Source: Pirellulales bacterium (GTDB lineage Bacteria > Planctomycetota > Planctomycetia > Pirellulales > Thermoguttaceae). From it: a stretch of 64,000 nt of DNA. Below, one piece after another: positions 1-8,864 of the stretch; the first letter of the stretch is position 1, and each line of letters opens with the position of its first letter. The stretch spans positions 186,001 through 250,000 of the forward strand of contig JAFGRD010000039.1 in NCBI GenBank assembly GCA_016935315.1. The letters run 5' to 3'. The notes beneath the pieces were generated by a model. The model saw only the letters and a program-made list of their open reading frames with translations, had not been told where the DNA came from and did no database searches. Both the position numbers and the translations under genes were made by a program.

Positions 1-2459
1 TCGGCGGCACCCTGGTGCGCTCTGGCGCCGGCACGCCCCAGGGCAACGTGACCGTCGACGGCGACTTGACCCTTGTGGGCGACTCGCTGGACATGACCGG
101 TTCGACGCTGACGACCAGCCCTCAATCGTCCGTCTCGGTGGCTGCCGGCAGGGCACTGACGCTTGCCGATTCCCTGTCGATCGGCGATCTCGATTGCGCC
201 GGCACGGTCACGGCCCACGGCATTTCGGCGGCCAAGATGGACATCCAGGCCGGGGGCGTGGTCCACTCGTTGGGCCCCGTCACCGCCGATCAGCTCCATG
301 TCGCCGGGCGGCTGAACCTCTCCGGCGTTGGCCCCGAGAGGGACGTGACGATTCGCCCGGGCGGCTGCCTGCTGCTGGAAGGCTGGAATCTTGACGTGGA
401 AGGGGCAACGTTGACGGCCGTGGAAGCCGACGTGACGATCGGTTTCGGCCGACGCCTGGTTTGTGATCGGGCGCTGACGGTCGGTTCGCTGGAACTCTTC
501 GGCGACCTCGTGCGGCGGGGCGCGGATCCGGCAGCCCGCGGCATCACGATCGCCCCCGGCGGCCATCTCGCTCTTCACCCGGGCACAATGCTCAACATGA
601 CCGGCTTAACCGAGGGCCCGCTGACGGCCGCCGGCGCCGAGATTACCGTGGACGATGCTGAACTGGTGCTGGCGACTCCCCTGGCGGCCGAGCGGATCGC
701 GGTGGCCGCCGGGCTGCTGGTTACCTCGGCCGAGATCACCGTCGGCACACTGGAGATCACCGGCGGCCGGGTGAACACGAACTCCAGCCACGTGACGATC
801 GGCAGGCGTCTGAAGCTCGGTGAGGTCATCTATGCCGCCGAGCCCGGCAGCACATTTTCCGCCCGCGGGTCGGACCTGTTGGCCGGATTCGACCTGGTGC
901 TCAATGGAAGCGTGCTCGATGTGCTCACACCGGCCGTCGCCGTCGAGCAAGGGCTGCAGTGGGGTCGCGTCTTCGCACGGGACGACGAGGTCGACTATCC
1001 CGTGCCGCCGCTGGTCCGAACGCCGGACTTGGCCGCCACCGAGATCACACACGAGGACGACCCTCCGTTTGGCGACAACGAGACGCACGTCTTCAGCGGC
1101 TATTTCTATGACGCTGATGGGCACGTCTCGTTCCGCGAGAGCTGCAACGACGAGTTTTATCTGAGGATCGACGGCGACGTGAAGATCAACGACGACCTCT
1201 GGAGCAACGTGACTATCGTAAGCCTGCAACTGGCCGACCACCCGACGCTGCCGGCCGGCTGGCACGAAATCGAGCTGCGGCTGAGCAACGGCGGCGGCAG
1301 CGCCGGACCGGTCCATGGCCGGGCCTTCAGCTTCGACGCCACCGGGGGCACGGATTTCGCCCATCCGCTAGATACCGGCGACGCCTCGATGTTTGCCCCC
1401 GACCTTGGCGGCCTGTTGATGGAGCCGATTCACCAGCAGACCGTCGACCTCGCCGTCCAGGGTGATTCGCTGCTGCGCGCGAACACCTCCGGTAGTACCC
1501 TGTTCGGCAATTTGACGCTCGACGGCGGCGCGACGATGACCCTGCAAGCGACGTCCGCCGTCAGCGTCGGTGACGTCCGGGCCGCCGACGGGGCCGTCGT
1601 TCACGGCGGCCTCTTCGTTCGTGGCGAGTTGCAGCCCGGCGACGATGCCATCGCCGCGCTGACCGTCGACGGCGTGTTCGAATTGGGCGACGACGCGACC
1701 TATGTTTGCGAGTTGGACGGCGCGGGCAGCGACCGGATCGACGTGGTCGACGGACAGGACATCTGGCTTGGCGGCACGCTCCAGCTCAGCGCCCTGGACA
1801 AAGTCGTTCCGCCCGACGCCCCCGGCGACCGTCCTTGGGGCGACTCGACGCTGACGATCCTCACGACGGTCGACGAGGGGGCCGTCGGCTGGTACTTCGA
1901 GAACGAGCCCGCCGTTGGCCAACACGTCGGCTGCGGCGTATTTCTTACCGACCGGGGCGCTCGCGGCCGGGGCGTGTCGTATCTTCCCAACGCCGTCGAC
2001 GTGGACGTCTTCCAGGCCGCGCCCGGCGATACGGACGGGGACCGTGCGGTCAACGGCAGCGACATTCAGGCCATCCTGGCCGCCAACAAGTTCGGACGGG
2101 ACGTCGATGCCGACTGGACCGAAGGCGACTTCAACGGCGACCGGCGCGTCAACGGCACCGACATTCAGGCCATCCTGGCCGCCAACCTGTTTGGCAGACC
2201 AGTGTACGCCGCAACCGATTACCCCGTCGGTTCGGCCGGGCCCTTCGACAGCGTTACGGATCTCAGCCGGGTCTTGGGCGACGACCTCTCGATGGGCCCA
2301 ATCGATGCGGGAGTTGCTTGCAGTTGTTTCACGTCGGACGATGGTCCCCTTGCCGGTAGTCCGCTCTGCGTCCCCGAGCCCCGTGTGCCCCAGATGGTTC
2401 TGGCCGGCGTTCTGACCCTGATGGCGCTCGGGCTGCGCCGCAGAGCCGTCGCGGGTTGA
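1..2459 (+). CDS. Secreted dockerin-like / PEP-CTERM surface protein (5' partial)
   Basis: The frame is open from the left edge of the window, so the N terminus and signal peptide are missing. About 800 residues remain. Most are imperfect Gly/Asp/Val-rich repeats that suggest a beta-helical or autotransporter-like stalk. In the middle is a PA14-like stretch (FSGYFYDADG, later WHEIELRL). Near the C terminus are two dockerin type I-like repeats with calcium-loop spacing (GDTDGDRAVNGSDIQAIL and GDFNGDRRVNGTDIQAIL). The protein ends in a PEP-CTERM sorting signal: VPEP, a hydrophobic helix, then RRR. In this family the tail is recognised by an exosortase, so the protein is probably exported and processed at the cell envelope. 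Its ligand is unknown. A protein-interaction or adhesion role is inferred. Confidence 0.85.
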   Translation, partial: GGTLVRSGAGTPQGNVTVDGDLTLVGDSLDMTGSTLTTSPQSSVSVAAGRALTLADSLSIGDLDCAGTVTAHGISAAKMDIQAGGVVHSLGPVTADQLHVAGRLNLSGVGPERDVTIRPGGCLLLEGWNLDVEGATLTAVEADVTIGFGRRLVCDRALTVGSLELFGDLVRRGADPAARGITIAPGGHLALHPGTMLNMTGLTEGPLTAAGAEITVDDAELVLATPLAAERIAVAAGLLVTSAEITVGTLEITGGRVNTNSSHVTIGRRLKLGEVIYAAEPGSTFSARGSDLLAGFDLVLNGSVLDVLTPAVAVEQGLQWGRVFARDDEVDYPVPPLVRTPDLAATEITHEDDPPFGDNETHVFSGYFYDADGHVSFRESCNDEFYLRIDGDVKINDDLWSNVTIVSLQLADHPTLPAGWHEIELRLSNGGGSAGPVHGRAFSFDATGGTDFAHPLDTGDASMFAPDLGGLLMEPIHQQTVDLAVQGDSLLRANTSGSTLFGNLTLDGGATMTLQATSAVSVGDVRAADGAVVHGGLFVRGELQPGDDAIAALTVDGVFELGDDATYVCELDGAGSDRIDVVDGQDIWLGGTLQLSALDKVVPPDAPGDRPWGDSTLTILTTVDEGAVGWYFENEPAVGQHVGCGVFLTDRGARGRGVSYLPNAVDVDVFQAAPGDTDGDRAVNGSDIQAILAANKFGRDVDADWTEGDFNGDRRVNGTDIQAILAANLFGRPVYAATDYPVGSAGPFDSVTDLSRVLGDDLSMGPIDAGVACSCFTSDDGPLAGSPLCVPEPRVPQMVLAGVLTLMALGLRRRAVAG

Positions 2460-2579
2460 TTTCTCTTGCTGTGCTTCGCTCGTCGGGCAAGGCCGGGACA
2501 CGGTTCGTGGCCTATGTTTGATGGGGAGGCTGTCCTTCGTGTGCGGGGCGGCCTGGAATCGAGCAGAAGGGTCATCGCC

Positions 2580-2939
2580 ATGCAAGCGCGCCAACCGCAG
2601 CGTCCCGATCTATCTCAACTCTCAGCCAAAATGGCCGCCAACCAGGCCAGGGTCGCCCAATTCGTCGAGCATCTGGACGGCTCGGTGGACGAGTTGGTCG
2701 CCGCGGCCGGCCGTCAGGATTGGGGTGACGTCCAACGCCTCAGTGGCCAGATTGCCGAGCAGGGCCGCGCAAGCGGATTTCGCGCCGTCAGCGCCATGGC
2801 GCAACGGGTGTTCGATGAGGCGCATCGCCCGAACAACGCCTTAGGCATCAAGCAGAGCCTGATTCGGCTGATCGGCACCTGCGGCCAAACAAGCACACCC
2901 CACCGCCGGGGCGGGATTCGGCAGCACGCGAGGCCGTAG
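2580..2939 (+). CDS. Hpt-like small helical protein lacking the phosphoacceptor His
   Basis: A 119-residue, mostly helical protein. The ATG at 2580 was chosen because an AGAAGG-like site lies just upstream; the longer frame from 2466 has no such signal. Residues 10-100 resemble a histidine phosphotransfer (Hpt) domain: an amphipathic helix (VAQFVEHLDGSVDELV), then a D-W-x-D-V-x-x-L segment, then QIAEQGRASGF. The last segment sits where Hpt proteins carry HxLKGxxxxxG, but here Gln57 replaces the phosphorylated His. It would therefore be an inactive Hpt-like adaptor or a structural relative. It lies downstream of the surface protein and upstream of the phosphofructokinase, with no obvious operon link. 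Function is not established. Confidence 0.6.
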   Translation: MQARQPQRPDLSQLSAKMAANQARVAQFVEHLDGSVDELVAAAGRQDWGDVQRLSGQIAEQGRASGFRAVSAMAQRVFDEAHRPNNALGIKQSLIRLIGTCGQTSTPHRRGGIRQHARP

Positions 2940-3210
2940 CCGGGCGTCGGCACGTACCGATGCATTCTGGGGCCAGCGGGACCCACACGGAAGATTGGGC
3001 TTCTTCGCCTTCGCGCGGGGATGAACCCGCAACTCGCTGAGGACAGCGCCGCTGGCGATTTCCCTGGTCTTCTGAGTCGGTTCTAAAGGCACGCCGGCCA
3101 GACTGCCATGCCCGCAGCGATCGTCCTCGCGAAATGCGCCCGATTGCCCGTGCGCAATGCACCCGGTAAAATGTGAGCTTTTCAGCGGGTCCATGTGATG
3201 GGGTCGTGGC

Positions 3211-4503
3211 ATGAGCAGCGGAGCGAGAAACATTGTCGTCGCCCAAAGTGGTGGTCCGACTCCGGTCATTAACAGTAGTCTCCAAGGCATTATCGAGGCC
3301 GCAAGGGACCTGTCGGCAATTGGGACTGTCTACGGCGCGCGACACGGCATCGAAGGCGTCTTGAAGGAGGAACTGCTCGATCTCTCGGCCCAGACCGCGG
3401 AGGAGGTGGCCCTCTTGCGGTTCACGCCGGCAGCCGGATCGATCGGCACCTGCCGTTACAAGCTGAAACCTGGACAGGACGAAGACTTCGGGCGGGTCAT
3501 CGACGTTTTTCGTGCCCACAATGTCGGCTACTTCCTCTACATCGGCGGCAACGACTCGATGGACACAGCCAATAAGATCGCCCAATTGGCCCACGAAAGG
3601 GGACTCGATCTGGTGGCCGTCGGCGTGCCGAAGACAATCGACAACGACGTGGGCGACAGCCGGTTTCGGCTCATCGACCACACGCCGGGCTACGGGTCGA
3701 TCGCCCGATACTGGATGCAGATGGTCCAGAACGCCAACGAAGAGAACATGGGCTCTTGCCCGGCCGATCCGGTCCTGGTGATGCAGGCCATGGGCCGCAA
3801 GATCGGCTTTATTCCGGCCGCCGCCCGGTTGGCCGATCCCCAGCGCGAAATGCCCCTGCAGGTCTACCTGGCCGAGAGCCCCTGCACCTTGGAGCAGTTG
3901 GCCGAGCAGGTCAACGCGAAGCTGCGAGAGGCCGGCCGCTGCCTGGTCGTGATCAGCGAGGGTTTTGACGTCGGCGACGTGGGCGAAGTCAAGGACTCGT
4001 TCGGGCACACGGCGTTCGGTTCCAGCAAGCTAACGGTCGGGCAGATCGTCGTCAACTATCTCAACGAGAAGGGCCTGGCCGTCAAGGGCGCCGCTCGGGG
4101 AAACGTCCCCGGAACCGACCAGCGGCACAGCATGGCGTTGGCGTCTGCGGTGGATCTGGACGAGGCGTATCGGGCGGGGCAGATGGCGGCCGAATTGGCT
4201 GCCTCGCGGCAGAGCGGCTACATGTCGACGATCCTGCGCAACCCGGGGCCGATCTACAGCGTGCGCTACGACAAGGTTCCCCTGGAAGAAGTGGCCAACA
4301 GCGAGCGGACCTTCCCGGCCGACTGGATCGACCCGAGCGGCTGTGACGTGACCAACGATTTCGTGCGATACGCCCGGCCGCTGGTGGGCAACGACATGAT
4401 CAGCCTGCCGATGGTCGACGGCCGACAGCGGCTGACGCGGTTCCAGCCGGTCTTTGCGGAGAAGAAGCTGCCGAAATACGATTTGCAGGCAGACCGGAAG
4501 TGA
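3211..4503 (+). CDS. pfp: 6-phosphofructokinase, pyrophosphate-dependent type
   Basis: 430 residues. Enzymes of this family phosphorylate fructose 6-phosphate to fructose 1,6-bisphosphate. The N-terminal nucleotide/PPi loop AQSGGPTPVINSS is clear. GGNDS at 112-116 replaces the GGDGS of ATP-dependent enzymes, and PKTIDND at 140-146 has the Lys typical of PPi-using or atypical PFKs in place of the Gly in PGTIDND. The substrate motif AMGRKIGF and a later EGFDVGD segment are present. The length is greater than the ~320 residues of bacterial ATP-PFKs and fits the PPi/atypical clade. PPi use would make the step reversible. The donor is inferred from motifs only. The next frame overlaps its stop codon, but a later start is preferred for that gene. 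Confidence 0.9.
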   Translation: MSSGARNIVVAQSGGPTPVINSSLQGIIEAARDLSAIGTVYGARHGIEGVLKEELLDLSAQTAEEVALLRFTPAAGSIGTCRYKLKPGQDEDFGRVIDVFRAHNVGYFLYIGGNDSMDTANKIAQLAHERGLDLVAVGVPKTIDNDVGDSRFRLIDHTPGYGSIARYWMQMVQNANEENMGSCPADPVLVMQAMGRKIGFIPAAARLADPQREMPLQVYLAESPCTLEQLAEQVNAKLREAGRCLVVISEGFDVGDVGEVKDSFGHTAFGSSKLTVGQIVVNYLNEKGLAVKGAARGNVPGTDQRHSMALASAVDLDEAYRAGQMAAELAASRQSGYMSTILRNPGPIYSVRYDKVPLEEVANSERTFPADWIDPSGCDVTNDFVRYARPLVGNDMISLPMVDGRQRLTRFQPVFAEKKLPKYDLQADRK

Positions 4504-4592
4504 CGGGCCTTTTCCGGCCGACGGGCGACAAGGGTGTTGAGAATTGGAGACGTGTTTGCGGTCCCTGTGACGTGTTTGAGACGGACTTCCCG

Positions 4593-5096
4593 ATGATGGC
4601 GAAGGTACTCTTGTCGCACCGTCGTGGCACCAGGCGCGAGGGTCTGGGCGTACTTGCGGCGGCTATCCTTACGAGCGGCGGTTTGCTCGCCGGCATCCAC
4701 GTGTTCGTCTGGATCAATCCTGAGTTCCTTGCGAACGATCCTTGGTTCTACTACGTTTTCTGCGGAGTTGCGTTGGTGATTGGCGCTATGCTTATTCTCT
4801 GCGTCGCCGTGCCCAACCTTCGGATGCACGAGGAATTCCGCTTTGTGGTGTCCGAGAAAAGGATGGAATGTGTGAGTCCGGCAGAAGCCTTTGGCGAATC
4901 GTATTCGATTCTGCTTGACGAGATCGCCATGCTAGAGGAGGAGGACAGCGCCAGCGAGGGGGCCAATGAATGGTGCGTGGTTACCCAAAAAGGCCGGAGA
5001 ATCCACATCACGCCCAACTACGGAAACCCAGTCCGGGAGATCGTTGAGACCCTGAGGGAGCTGAAACCGGAAATCCCGGTGAGACACGTTTATTAA
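4593..5096 (+). CDS. Small two-helix membrane protein of unknown function
   Basis: 167 residues from the ATG at 4593. A GTG at 4500, overlapping the pfp stop, would add 31 residues with no conserved look. Two membrane segments lie near the N terminus (GVLAAAILTSGGLLAGIHVF and FYYVFCGVALVIGAMLILCV). A cytoplasmic domain of about 100 residues follows, with a strand-rich start (EFRFVVSEKRMECVSP) and an acidic linker, ending in WCVVTQKGRRIHITPNYG. The layout resembles small PH-like or bPH membrane proteins, but no family is recognised. It may be co-transcribed with pfp. A tandem pair of palindromic repeats follows directly and may close the transcript. Confidence 0.6.
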   Translation: MMAKVLLSHRRGTRREGLGVLAAAILTSGGLLAGIHVFVWINPEFLANDPWFYYVFCGVALVIGAMLILCVAVPNLRMHEEFRFVVSEKRMECVSPAEAFGESYSILLDEIAMLEEEDSASEGANEWCVVTQKGRRIHITPNYGNPVREIVETLRELKPEIPVRHVY

Positions 5097-5190
5097 TGTT
5101 TGCATTGCGAATGATCAAGGCCGACCAACGGGAGGCCGGAAAAATCGGGCTCCCGTTGGTTGCCCTCGCGCATTGACTGTGCAAACGTCA
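5092..5190 (+). repeat. Palindromic repeat family A, copy 1 (tandem unit 1)
   Basis: A roughly 98-nt element. Ends are TGTTTGCATTGCG on the left and GCAAACGTCAAT on the right, which form imperfect terminal inverted repeats. The core hairpin arms are CCAACGGGAG and CTCCCGTTGG around an A-rich loop. Five other copies lie in this window, all intergenic. It contains no ORF of its own, so it looks like a MITE or REP-type element. Confidence 0.85.
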
Positions 5191-5291
5191 ATAATGTTTG
5201 CATTGCGAATGATCAAGGCCGACCAACGGGAGGCCGGAAAAATCGGGCTCCCGTTGGCCGCCCTCGCAGATTGGCTGTGCAAACGTCAATA
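5191..5291 (+). repeat. Palindromic repeat family A, copy 2 (tandem unit 2)
   Basis: Nearly identical to the preceding unit and joined head to tail with a 98-nt period. Differences cluster in the right arm (TTGGCCGCCCTCGCAGATTGGC against TTGGTTGCCCTCGCGCATTGAC), so the duplication is recent but not perfect. It ends about 40 nt before the HAD hydrolase start. Confidence 0.85.
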
Positions 5292-5332
5292 GAACTCTGG
5301 CATTTCAGGAGACAGGCAGATACTGTAACGAC

Positions 5333-6199
5333 ATGCTTGACATCACACCCAAACACGACTACCTGGTGGGCATCGACTCCGACGGATGCGCCTTCGACAC
5401 CATGGAGTTGAAGCACAAAGAGTGCTTCATTCCGAATCACATCAACTACTGGGAACTCCAAGGCGTGAGCAAGTACGCCCGGGAAGTGTCCGAGTTCGTG
5501 AACCTCTATTCCAGGAGCCGCGGCGTCAACCGTTTTCCGGGCATGGTCGAGGTGCTGCGGTGGCTGCAGAAGCGGCCCGAGGTCAAGGCCCGAGGCGTAA
5601 CGATCGAGATCCCCAAGTCGCTGACCGACTGGATCCAGCGCGAGACGAAGCTGGGGAATCCGGCCCTGGAAAAGGAGGTCGAGCGGACAGGCGACCCGGC
5701 ACTGCGTCACACCCTGGACTGGTCCAAGGCGATCAACGAGTCGGTGGCCGCCATGGTCCGCGGCGTGCCGCCGTTCCCGTTCGTCCTCGAAAGCATCCAG
5801 AAGCTGCGCGAGCAGGCCGATGTCATCGTGGTCTCGGCCACGCCGCAGGAGGCGCTGGTGCGGGAATGGGACGAGCACGACCTGACGCAATACGTCGAAG
5901 CGATATGTGGCCAGGAGATAGGCACCAAGCAGGAGTCGCTCGCTGCGGCAGCGAAATATCCACCCGCCCACACCCTGATGATCGGCGACGCTCCGGGCGA
6001 CCACCGGGCGGCGGTGGCCAACAACGCCCTGTTCTTCCCGATCAACCCGGGCGCCGAGGAGGCCAGTTGGAAGCGATTCTACGACGAGGGAATCGACCAC
6101 TTCTTTTCCGGCACGTTCGCCGGCGAGTATCAGCAGCAGTTGCTCGCCGAGTTCGACAGCTACCTGCCCGAACAGCCGCCCTGGCAGACGGACGGTTAG
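5333..6199 (+). CDS. HAD-superfamily hydrolase
   Basis: 288 residues. Motif I is GIDSDGCAFDT near residues 12-22. Its first Asp would be the nucleophile and the second (DxD) the acid/base typical of HAD phosphatases. Motif II is VIVVSATP near 165. The C-terminal acidic motif is MIGDAPGD near 215-222. A long alpha-helical cap lies between motifs I and II. HAD enzymes hydrolyse phosphate monoesters in the cytoplasm, but the substrate cannot be read from the sequence. The gene stands alone after the tandem family A repeats. Its TAG stop lies inside the left arm of a 19-nt inverted repeat that brackets a decayed gene. Confidence 0.85.
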   Translation: MLDITPKHDYLVGIDSDGCAFDTMELKHKECFIPNHINYWELQGVSKYAREVSEFVNLYSRSRGVNRFPGMVEVLRWLQKRPEVKARGVTIEIPKSLTDWIQRETKLGNPALEKEVERTGDPALRHTLDWSKAINESVAAMVRGVPPFPFVLESIQKLREQADVIVVSATPQEALVREWDEHDLTQYVEAICGQEIGTKQESLAAAAKYPPAHTLMIGDAPGDHRAAVANNALFFPINPGAEEASWKRFYDEGIDHFFSGTFAGEYQQQLLAEFDSYLPEQPPWQTDG

Positions 6200-6376
6200 A
6201 GATTGGGGATTGGGGGCATGCGAGGAGCGCGACAAACGACTTCTTACGTTATCTGGACCTTGCTGAGGGCTCACCGGCGGAACTGGAGACACATATGATG
6301 CTTGCCGAGCGGATCCAACATGGCGTGCCGGACCTGATCACGCCGATTCTGAGCTTTCCCAATCCCCAATCCCTAA
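6196..6376. repeat. 19-nt inverted repeat pair bracketing a gene remnant
   Basis: The left arm at 6196-6214 reads TTAGAGATTGGGGATTGGG. The right arm at 6358-6376 is its reverse complement with one mismatch (TTAGGGATTGGGGATTGGG). Further TAATCCC units follow to about 6393. The arms enclose the four-helix-bundle remnant, so the pair may mark the ends of a small mobile or recombining unit. Confidence 0.7.
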
Positions 6377-6390
6377 TCCCTAATCTCTAA
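6217..6390 (+). pseudogene. Remnant of an S23 / four-helix-bundle protein gene (C-terminal half only)
   Basis: One frame between the HAD and gnd genes reads ATNDFLRYLDLAEGSPAELE, then THMMLAERI. This matches the C-terminal half of the S23/Avd-like four-helix-bundle family, which typically shows FxxFLxIAxGSxxELETxLxLAxxL. The N-terminal two helices and a start codon are missing. The frame runs on into the T/A/C-rich flank until a stop at 6390. It is bracketed by a 19-nt inverted repeat. Family assignment is from recall of the pattern, not from a search. Confidence 0.6.
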
Positions 6391-6413
6391 TCCCCTCCTC
6401 CAAGGAGCAACTC

Positions 6414-7853
<1,440 letters not shown>

Positions 7854-7914
7854 CCGCTGCCTGGCCTACCAACACCGTGGCCGCGCGCGGCTTCGCAACC
7901 ACAGGAGACCTGCC

Positions 7915-8697
7915 ATGTCTGCTGAATATCTGCAAAAGCTTTTCGGACTCGACGGCCAAACGGCCGTGGTCATCGGCGGCGCCGGCGTGCTGGGCGGCGC
8001 CTTGTGCCGCGGCCTGATTCAGGCCGGCGCCCGGGTGATCGTCGCCGATTTGACCGAAGAGGGCTGCCGGGCCCGCGTCGAGGAATTGAAGCAACTCGGC
8101 GGCGAGGCCGGCTTCTGCCTCGTCGACGTCACCTCCCGCAGGTCGATCGAGGGCTTGCTGGCCTCGGCCGTGGAGCAGGCCGGGCGGATAGACATCCTGG
8201 TCAACTCCGCGGGCGTGAACTTCGGCAGTCCCTTTCTCGAACATCCGGAAGACCAGTGGGATCGGATTCTGGCGATCAATCTGAAGGCCGTATTCCTGGC
8301 CTGCCAGGTTTTCGGCCAACACATGATCGAAGCCGGCGGCGGCTCCATCCTCAACGTCGGCAGCGTCACGTCGCATCTGCCGCTTTCGCGCGTCTTCGCC
8401 TATTCCGCATCGAAGGCCGGCGTGTTGAACCTGACGCGCAACGTGGCCCAGGAGTTGGCGGCACACAACGTACGGGTCAACGCCGTTTGCCCCGGTTTCT
8501 TCCCCGCGGAGCAGAACCGCCGGCTGCTGGATCAGCAGCGCATCGACCATATCATGGGAGGGACCCCCATGCGACGTTTCGGCGAGCCCGAGGAACTCGT
8601 CGGCGCCGTGCTGTTGCTGCTTGCGCCGGTGGCCGGCAGCTTCATCACGGGAACCCACGTCAACGTGGACGGCGGGTTCACGGCGGCCTGGTTCTAG
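7915..8697 (+). CDS. SDR-family oxidoreductase (fructuronate/gluconate-reductase-like)
   Basis: 260 residues, the classical short-chain dehydrogenase length. The cofactor loop is GGAGVLGG where most SDRs have TGxxxGIG. VADLTEEGCRARVE follows, whose Asp favours NAD(H). The structural motif is NSAGVN near 100 and the catalytic motif is YSASK, with Ser about 14 residues upstream (NVGSVTSHL). The C terminus is NVDGGFTAAWF. It lies 61 nt after gnd with an AGGAGA site. The GGAGVLGG variant recalls sugar-acid SDRs such as D-mannonate oxidoreductase-like enzymes, which would suit a neighbour of gnd and zwf. The substrate is an inference. Confidence 0.85.
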   Translation: MSAEYLQKLFGLDGQTAVVIGGAGVLGGALCRGLIQAGARVIVADLTEEGCRARVEELKQLGGEAGFCLVDVTSRRSIEGLLASAVEQAGRIDILVNSAGVNFGSPFLEHPEDQWDRILAINLKAVFLACQVFGQHMIEAGGGSILNVGSVTSHLPLSRVFAYSASKAGVLNLTRNVAQELAAHNVRVNAVCPGFFPAEQNRRLLDQQRIDHIMGGTPMRRFGEPEELVGAVLLLLAPVAGSFITGTHVNVDGGFTAAWF

Positions 8698-8864
8698 GCT
8701 TGCGGGCAAATGACCGCGAGGATCGCCTATACGCCCAGCCTACCGATGGCCGTCGATAGTGCCGTACGTCGCGCGAGCCGGCGCGCAGACCGCCTTGCGT
8801 GAGGACCATCGGCGGCTACACTTAGTATGTACGAACAGACTTCCGGTCGAAATGGGGATTGGCC

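Noticed and set aside
2940-3210. Possible structured RNA between the Hpt-like gene and pfp
   Set aside because: Some GC-rich pairings are possible but none has the form of a known riboswitch or ncRNA.
2848-4008. Minus-strand frame of 386 codons opposite the phosphofructokinase
   Set aside because: Antisense shadow of a conserved gene in GC-rich DNA; no motif and no ribosome site.
5092-5291. CRISPR-like tandem repeat
   Set aside because: Only two units, 98 nt long, with no spacers and the same element dispersed elsewhere; it is a repeat dimer.
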